Shown: positions 7,067-10,546 of the stretch, piece by piece | How the letters are laid out: every line of letters starts with the position of its first letter | Position numbering within the stretch: position 1 is the stretch's first letter | Assembly (NCBI GenBank): GCA_030602965.1 | Contig: JAUVYS010000037.1 | Span: forward strand, 1 to 10,546 | From: Candidatus Bathyarchaeota archaeon | GTDB lineage: Archaea > Thermoproteota > Bathyarchaeia > RBG-16-48-13 > JAGMEO01 | DNA length: 10,546 nt | Reading direction: 5' to 3' | Position numbers and translations under genes: made by a program | The notes under the pieces: model-generated | What the model was told of the DNA's origin: nothing | The model's input: only the letters and a program-made list of their open reading frames with translations | The model's database searches: none

Positions 7067-8059
7067 TTAAGTCTCAAGTAGAAGACCCCAAAGAAGTGAT
7101 TCTTTTAAATCATCCAAACATGCAGACCAACTGTAATTTGTTTTTAGATGCTCAAACATATCTTTTGAATAATTCCAGTATTTCCCAGTGTCAGAAAATA
7201 GAATTGCCATGGGTTTAAGTTCAGCTTCAAACATTATTCCAAATAATGCTGTGCCTAAGGTTTGATTTTCTTTTTCAGAGAGTTGTAAAAATGTAAACAA
7301 ACGTCTATCCACTCCTCTGAACCAACCACTGGGAAAAAAGGTTACCTTTATTTTGATATTTCGATTCTCCAATATCACACTATCCGTTTTCACAGTAAGT
7401 TCCATGTTTCTTGGTAAACGGATCGGTAATACAGAATTGCCTAGTTCAGGAACATCGATGAAAACGTTGTCCATTATCTCTTTGCTAAATTCATTGAGAT
7501 GAATGTCTCTCATCTTTTCAGTTTTATCAAAATAGATTCGTGGTGATCTTGGTGCCTTTCTAAAAGTTAAACGAACAATTGTGAATGGTAAAAATTTAAG
7601 CCACCTGAGGATAGCATAAATTATAAAATCTTGAATTACCTTCCCTTCAAGATTGAATGGCGCTTCTTTTAGAATTTTCTTGTATTCAGGTTTTTTATTT
7701 ATTAAATGTCCAAAAGCATCAATTGCTAGCCATAAAAAATCATAATTTAACATTCGATCGATCGATGGATAATATGAAAAAATTTTTCCTTCTTTCATAT
7801 CGTGAATTAAATTGCAACCAATAGCTTCTCTTATCTTTAATGGTTGTGCAATTATTCTGAACGAAAGATAAACCAGTAAAATAATGGCTAAAGAAATAAT
7901 AAGTAACATATAAGCTGGTGTTATCCAATCAGGAATAAAATATGGCAACACCCATTGAAAAGCACTTAGAACAACGCCAAAAATTATTGTTGATATAATA
8001 AATAGGATTAAGCTTTTCCTCTTTTCACCTACTTCATCATAATCGATTTCTGAAGGTAT
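7067..8059 (-). CDS. Membrane-anchored protein of unknown family, likely ATA start
   Basis: I recognise no known domain. The first conventional start is GTG at 7951 (294 residues), but it has no Shine-Dalgarno site. The frame stays open upstream to a TGA at 8068-8066 and encodes 36 more residues that look real: an acidic then basic cytoplasmic head (PSEIDYDEVGEKRKS) and a hydrophobic helix (~17-40). AGGTG at 8071-8067 is seven bases before an ATA at 8059, ideal spacing for a start. With this start the protein has 330 residues, two N-terminal membrane helices (~17-40 and ~47-68) and a soluble remainder. The rest contains a tryptophan- and aromatic-rich helical part and a possibly beta-rich stretch (~195-260). 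It stands alone, ending in a minus T tract near 6940, with repeat copies on both sides. Confidence 0.6.
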   Translation of the reverse strand: MPSEIDYDEVGEKRKSLILFIISTIIFGVVLSAFQWVLPYFIPDWITPAYMLLIISLAIILLVYLSFRIIAQPLKIREAIGCNLIHDMKEGKIFSYYPSIDRMLNYDFLWLAIDAFGHLINKKPEYKKILKEAPFNLEGKVIQDFIIYAILRWLKFLPFTIVRLTFRKAPRSPRIYFDKTEKMRDIHLNEFSKEIMDNVFIDVPELGNSVLPIRLPRNMELTVKTDSVILENRNIKIKVTFFPSGWFRGVDRRLFTFLQLSEKENQTLGTALFGIMFEAELKPMAILFSDTGKYWNYSKDMFEHLKTNYSWSACLDDLKESLLWGLLLET

Positions 8060-8119
8060 GTTAATTCACCTTTTTTTGATCGATCGAATTGTTAATCTTC
8101 AATTCTAAGAGTAGTCGTC

Positions 8120-8183
8120 TAGCATGGACAACTATCTTCAGTGGAGATATCACCCGAATTACCTCCACAACCTCTCTTTTTTT
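8120..8183 (+). repeat. T7-tailed structured element, copy B
   Basis: Clear homologue of the copy at 10405-10470, sharing TAGCATGGAC at the left end, CAGTGGAGA, ATCACCCGA and CCACAACC, and ending in CTC plus T7. GTGGAG (8141-8146) can pair perfectly with CTCCAC (8163-8168). Alternatively TATCTTC (8133-8139) can pair with GGAGATA (8142-8148) around an AGT loop; the two folds exclude each other. It lies in the gap upstream of a minus-strand gene, where no plus-strand gene needs a terminator. Confidence 0.7.
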
Positions 8184-8184
8184 A

Positions 8185-8245
8185 ATTGGAATAATGGGTC
8201 TGTTAATTCTTCGACACGTCTAAGAGTGTTAACCATCGGCACATT
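8185..8245 (-). repeat. 61-bp repeat, copy 1 of the GTGCCGAT pair
   Basis: Read on the minus strand it begins AATGTGCCGAT and matches the repeat at 8474-8535: 17 of the first 19 bases and 23 of the last 29, with a diverged middle one base shorter. A TATA-like CTATACAA on the minus strand (8275-8268) is about 26 bases upstream, so transcription could start right at the repeat. A 27-codon frame starts at the GTG (8243), but the one-base indel shifts the frame relative to the other copy. Confidence 0.6.
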
Positions 8246-8301
8246 TCTTAAAATTGATTGGAAAAAATTGTATAGAAAAAAATAAGGCATGAACTTCATC
8301 T

Positions 8302-8451
8302 TTATAGTTTGAATATTTTTTTCAATAATTTTGCAATTGCTCTAAAGCTCTTGATAATTGTTCTACCTGTTTGTTTACTAATTCTACGTCCCTTGCCTAC
8401 TTCTATGTAACGCATCATTGCTGAAGTGTAACGTTTTCTTTTTTTAGGCAT
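8302..8451 (-). CDS. Very basic 49-residue protein, unknown
   Basis: I do not recognise it. The ATG at 8451 has GAGAGGA at 8461-8455, so translation is plausible. About one residue in three is Lys or Arg, spread from the MPKKRKRY start to the AKLLKKIFKL end, with no acidic cluster and no membrane helix; the C-terminal half could form an amphipathic helix. Nucleic-acid binding or membrane-surface binding are both possible. The frame stays open upstream to a GTG at 8532 (76 residues), but that start has no ribosome site and the extra part lies in the repeat at 8474-8535, which does not keep frame in its other copy. It could also be a chance frame. Confidence 0.45.
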   Translation of the reverse strand: MPKKRKRYTSAMMRYIEVGKGRRISKQTGRTIIKSFRAIAKLLKKIFKL

Positions 8452-8473
8452 TAATCCTCTCTCAAGACTTTGT

Positions 8474-8535
8474 ATTAGAAAAAGGGTTCTGTAAAGTCTT
8501 CGGCTCTTTTCCAGCCTGTAAACAATCGGCACATT
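8474..8535 (-). repeat. 62-bp repeat, copy 2 of the GTGCCGAT pair
   Basis: Homologous to 8185-8245 in the same orientation, 289 bp away. It forms the leader, or the first 20 codons, of the small basic protein gene. A TTTATAGA box on the minus strand (8554-8547) lies just upstream. The AT-rich gap beyond it, to 8708, contains an imperfect hairpin with arms AATTAC (8615-8620) and GTAATT (8632-8637) and nothing else I can name. Confidence 0.6.
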
Positions 8536-8708
8536 CTGGTTAAGGTTCTATAAACTCTTTGTTTGATTTTCTTTCTATGTTTAAAAGTGATTGACTTTGA
8601 AATTTTTTTAAAAGAATTACAAAGTATTTGTGTAATTATCATTCTATCTTTTGAAAGAATATAAAATTGTACATTTTTTTCAGTATATCAAAACAATTTT
8701 ATCAATAG

Positions 8709-8716
8709 TTTAAATA
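8709..8716 (+). promoter_or_regulatory. TATA box for the RecA-like / membrane protein pair
   Basis: TTTAAATA lies 62 bp before the TTG start, predicting transcription start near 8738 and a leader of about 32 nt. The rest of the 8536-8770 gap is very AT-rich, with no reading frame that I support. Confidence 0.4.
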
Positions 8717-8770
8717 TTGAGTTGGCAAATTTCAACATACTCTTTTAATTGAGAGTGGAATTGGAGAGCT

Positions 8771-9337
8771 TTGGAATCGTTAGTCCAAGAATTGAGAGGA
8801 AATGTCAATATTGCAGTTGTACAGCCTGAAAGTTTTAGTGAGCTATCCCTTAAGTCTGTAGAGATGATAGCAAAAGAAATGAAAGTGAAAGGGATATATG
8901 TTTCCACAAATAAACCTTATTCAACTGCTTCTAAAGAATTAAAAGAGTTAGGAGTCCTGGATGAGATAACCTTTGTGGATTGTGCGTCTGGACTTTGTGG
9001 TGAACACCCTGAAGAAGAGAAAGTAATTTTTCTTAAAAATCCAGCGGATTTAACTAATCTAAGTATAATTTTGGATGAATATTTTCATAAACTGGGTGAA
9101 GGAAGTTTTCTTGTATTTGACAGTCTCTCCACTATGCTTATTTATACTCCAATTGATGTTTTGACTAAGTTTACGCATAGTTTAGGAGTTAAGATAAAGT
9201 CTCATGGCATTAAAAGTCTAATATTGGCAGTAAATCAAGAAGCTGTAAAAGAATTAGTGAATTTCCTCTCAACAGTTGCTGACAAAATTATGTACTTAAC
9301 AATTGATGAAAAAGGTAATCTTAAGAGGATCAAGTAA
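8771..9337 (+). CDS. RecA/RAD55-like protein lacking Walker A
   Basis: The 188 residues have the outline of the short RecA-superfamily (RAD55/KaiC-like, sometimes named DUF835/DUF7504) proteins common in archaea. The GIYVSTNKPY strand and turn is at 41-50, TFVDCAS at 67-73, and a Walker B-like hydrophobic strand FLVFDSLS at 113-120, followed by the SLILAV strand near 149-154. The place of the P-loop (about 16-27) reads VVQPESFSELS, with no GxGKT, so ATP hydrolysis of the usual kind is unlikely and a scaffold or sensor role is more probable. The start is TTG at 8771 with GGAGAG a few bases upstream; a stop at 8750 rules out much extension. Its stop codon abuts the start of the membrane protein gene, so the two are co-expressed. 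Family assignment is by pattern only. Confidence 0.7.
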   Translation: MESLVQELRGNVNIAVVQPESFSELSLKSVEMIAKEMKVKGIYVSTNKPYSTASKELKELGVLDEITFVDCASGLCGEHPEEEKVIFLKNPADLTNLSIILDEYFHKLGEGSFLVFDSLSTMLIYTPIDVLTKFTHSLGVKIKSHGIKSLILAVNQEAVKELVNFLSTVADKIMYLTIDEKGNLKRIK

Positions 9338-10234
9338 TTGACTCAAGAATACATTTTTGCAAATGCCATACCCTACTACCTATGGCTTTTAACCTTAACC
9401 TTCACTTTTTCTTCAGCTATATTAACAACAAAATTTTCGAAACGGATGAATGGTACCATAATTGGAAAAGCTTCATTTTTTGTATCCTTAAGTTCAATAT
9501 TATGGTGTGCTGCAACCATCACTATGGCACTTATGCACCTGTCTGAAATCAACATATATGTGATCCTTTACACCTTAATCGCTTCAATAGCTGGATTAAT
9601 TGCTATACAAGCAATGTATCATGGAATGACTATGCAAAAACTGCTTAGACCTGATAACATTAAAAAAGAGAATCTAAAGCTTCCTGGCGTACAAATAATA
9701 TGCATCTTCGCTTTCCTCATAGGTTTTGTTGGATTCATACGATTCGGATTGAACAACCATACTTTAAACGATATGATGGAAGGAATGTCTATTCTAACAG
9801 CCATAGGATTCCTGTCTCTTTCGCTTCCACTCATATTATTTCAACGCTACAAAATTTCAAATAACATCTTTTATGCCTGTGGAGGATTTACAGTACTTAT
9901 AGCTTTAACAGCACTTGTAGGACATATTTTAAAAATCCCCCAACTATACGCACCTTTGCCAGGTGGTGGAACTTCAGTATCAACAGCCATGGGATTCATT
10001 GGATTAGGCTTATGGATAATATTAACAAAACATACAAGTCTAAAAAATAGAATCACAAAAGCGACACTTGCCACATTTGTTTTAATTATTGCAATTTTAG
10101 CTATACTTGGCTATATTACAAATTCTCCAATGTTATACGCTTCCAGCTCTTTTGCAAGATTATCAATCCCAACAGCAATTGATTTCATATTGATTGGTTC
10201 AGCTACTTTCTGGTATACTTGGAAAACATTATAG
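9338..10234 (+). CDS. Nine-helix membrane protein with three sensor-like repeats
   Basis: Nine hydrophobic segments are visible in 298 residues (about 10-30, 44-66, 72-94, 117-137, 150-168, 176-198, 213-230, 241-261, 277-295). The last six form three tandem repeats of a two-helix unit, each with a loop and then TAIGF (154), TAMGF (216) or TAIDF (279). In repeats two and three the loop holds PQLYA (201) or PMLYA (264). I recall this pattern as the membrane sensor module found in front of kinases and GGDEF proteins in bacteria. Here no cytoplasmic output domain follows: the protein ends after the last helix. The TTG start directly follows the TAA of the RecA-like gene, with GAGG nine bases upstream. 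The likely reading is a membrane sensor that signals through its RecA-like neighbour, but this is inference. Confidence 0.75.
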   Translation: MTQEYIFANAIPYYLWLLTLTFTFSSAILTTKFSKRMNGTIIGKASFFVSLSSILWCAATITMALMHLSEINIYVILYTLIASIAGLIAIQAMYHGMTMQKLLRPDNIKKENLKLPGVQIICIFAFLIGFVGFIRFGLNNHTLNDMMEGMSILTAIGFLSLSLPLILFQRYKISNNIFYACGGFTVLIALTALVGHILKIPQLYAPLPGGGTSVSTAMGFIGLGLWIILTKHTSLKNRITKATLATFVLIIAILAILGYITNSPMLYASSSFARLSIPTAIDFILIGSATFWYTWKTL

Positions 10235-10404
10235 AAACTCCATTATCTTTTTGAAGATCCATTTTGTATTAACGTTATCCATTTGTTTTTTCCTTTGATT
10301 TCTATTGATGTTCTCTGATGTAGTTGTAATAGATTTGGTATCCTTTTAGTATTGGTGTGTCTTCCTTTTTTAGTATCCTCGTCTTTCCAGTCAGTCCTGT
10401 TAAA

Positions 10405-10470
10405 TAGCATGGACGACGTCCCCAGTGGAGACATCACCCGATTAAACCCCCACAACCCCCCTCTTTTTTT
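10405..10470 (+). repeat. T7-tailed structured element, copy C
   Basis: Homologue of 8120-8183 with the same order of blocks. GTCCCC (10419-10424 region) can pair with GGAGAC around AGT, or GTGGAG (10425-10430) with CCCCAC (10448-10453); as minus-strand RNA the latter closes with a G-U pair. It lies about 170 bp after the membrane protein gene, so here it could act as a terminator. The rest of 10235-10519 is T-rich, with two TCCTTTT-AGTAT stretches near 10341 and 10363 and no gene I support. Confidence 0.7.
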
Positions 10471-10489
10471 CAATAAAAGATTTAACCAC

Positions 10490-10499
10490 GCTATATAAT
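10490..10499 (+). promoter_or_regulatory. TATA box for the gene starting at 10520
   Basis: CTATATAATA is a good archaeal TATA-like sequence, about 25 bp before the start codon, so the mRNA leader would be very short. Confidence 0.4.
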
Positions 10500-10519
10500 A
10501 AGCTAGAATTGGAGTAATA

Positions 10520-10546
10520 ATGAAAAATAAACAATTTCTGATCTTC
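10520..10546 (+). CDS. Start of an unidentified gene (cut by the right edge)
   Basis: Only nine codons are visible (MKNKQFLIF). The ATG has GGAG at 10511-10514 five bases upstream and a TATA box at 10490. A basic start followed by hydrophobic residues would suit a signal peptide or membrane anchor, but no function can be given. Confidence 0.45.

Noticed and set aside
7754..8088. GATCGATC stretches at about 7757 and 8077 as recombination sites
   Set aside because: They are short simple palindromes, one inside a coding region, with no shared flanks.
8121..8183. Box C/D or H/ACA guide RNA in the T7-tailed element
   Set aside because: GTGATRT and CTG stretches and an ACA occur, but the spacing between box-like motifs is too short and no proper H/ACA hairpin with pocket forms.
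10270..10345. Box C/D-like TGATG motifs after the membrane protein gene
   Set aside because: Boxes do not match the consensus and no terminal stem is visible.
6981..10470. CRISPR array from the repeated elements
   Set aside because: Copies are over 1 kb apart, diverged and without regular spacers; no cas genes are present.
10243..10473. Minus-strand 76-codon frame
   Set aside because: It starts inside element C, lacks a ribosome site, has low-complexity basic content, and the B copy does not keep its frame.

Overview
The window looks like a chromosomal piece of an AT-rich, anaerobic archaeon. TATA boxes of archaeal type sit in front of several genes, TTG starts are common, and the gene set is archaeal: a FwdF/FmdF-like polyferredoxin, a tungstopterin aldehyde oxidoreductase, HdrB/HdrC, endonuclease Q and a DUF2096-like protein. 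An uncultivated lineage such as Bathyarchaeia would fit, but the sequence alone does not settle the taxon.

Left half (1-6535), energy metabolism and repair. The minus-strand 5' part of a polyferredoxin gene (fwdF-like, running off the left edge) is divergent from an aldehyde:ferredoxin oxidoreductase gene. Its 4 x [4Fe-4S] ferredoxin partner overlaps it by 4 bp. A perfect 16-bp palindrome lies just inside the TATA box of the oxidoreductase gene. Convergent with this pair is a minus-strand set, endonuclease Q -> hdrC -> hdrB -> DUF2096-like. hdrC and hdrB overlap and no hdrA is present. Together these genes suggest low-potential electron flow: aldehyde oxidation feeding ferredoxin, formylmethanofuran chemistry in an archaeal Wood-Ljungdahl pathway, and an Hdr-type thiol/disulfide module. 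That link is inference from position.

Right half (6536-10546), an accessory, mostly uncharacterised region with longer gaps. It holds a 76-residue two-helix membrane protein and a membrane-anchored protein of unknown family whose reading frame extends 36 codons upstream of the first conventional start, to a Shine-Dalgarno-spaced ATA. It also holds a tiny very basic protein, a RecA/RAD55-like protein with no Walker A motif, and, abutting it, a nine-helix membrane protein built of three repeats of a sensor-like module. A new gene begins at the right edge.

Two families of unexplained repeats punctuate the right half. One is a ~65-bp element (clear copies at 8120-8183 and 10405-10470, a divergent possible copy at 6981-7034) with conserved complementary segments and a C/T-rich tail ending in T7. 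The other is a ~61-bp pair (8185-8245 and 8474-8535). These are the best candidates for an undescribed structured RNA or small mobile element.
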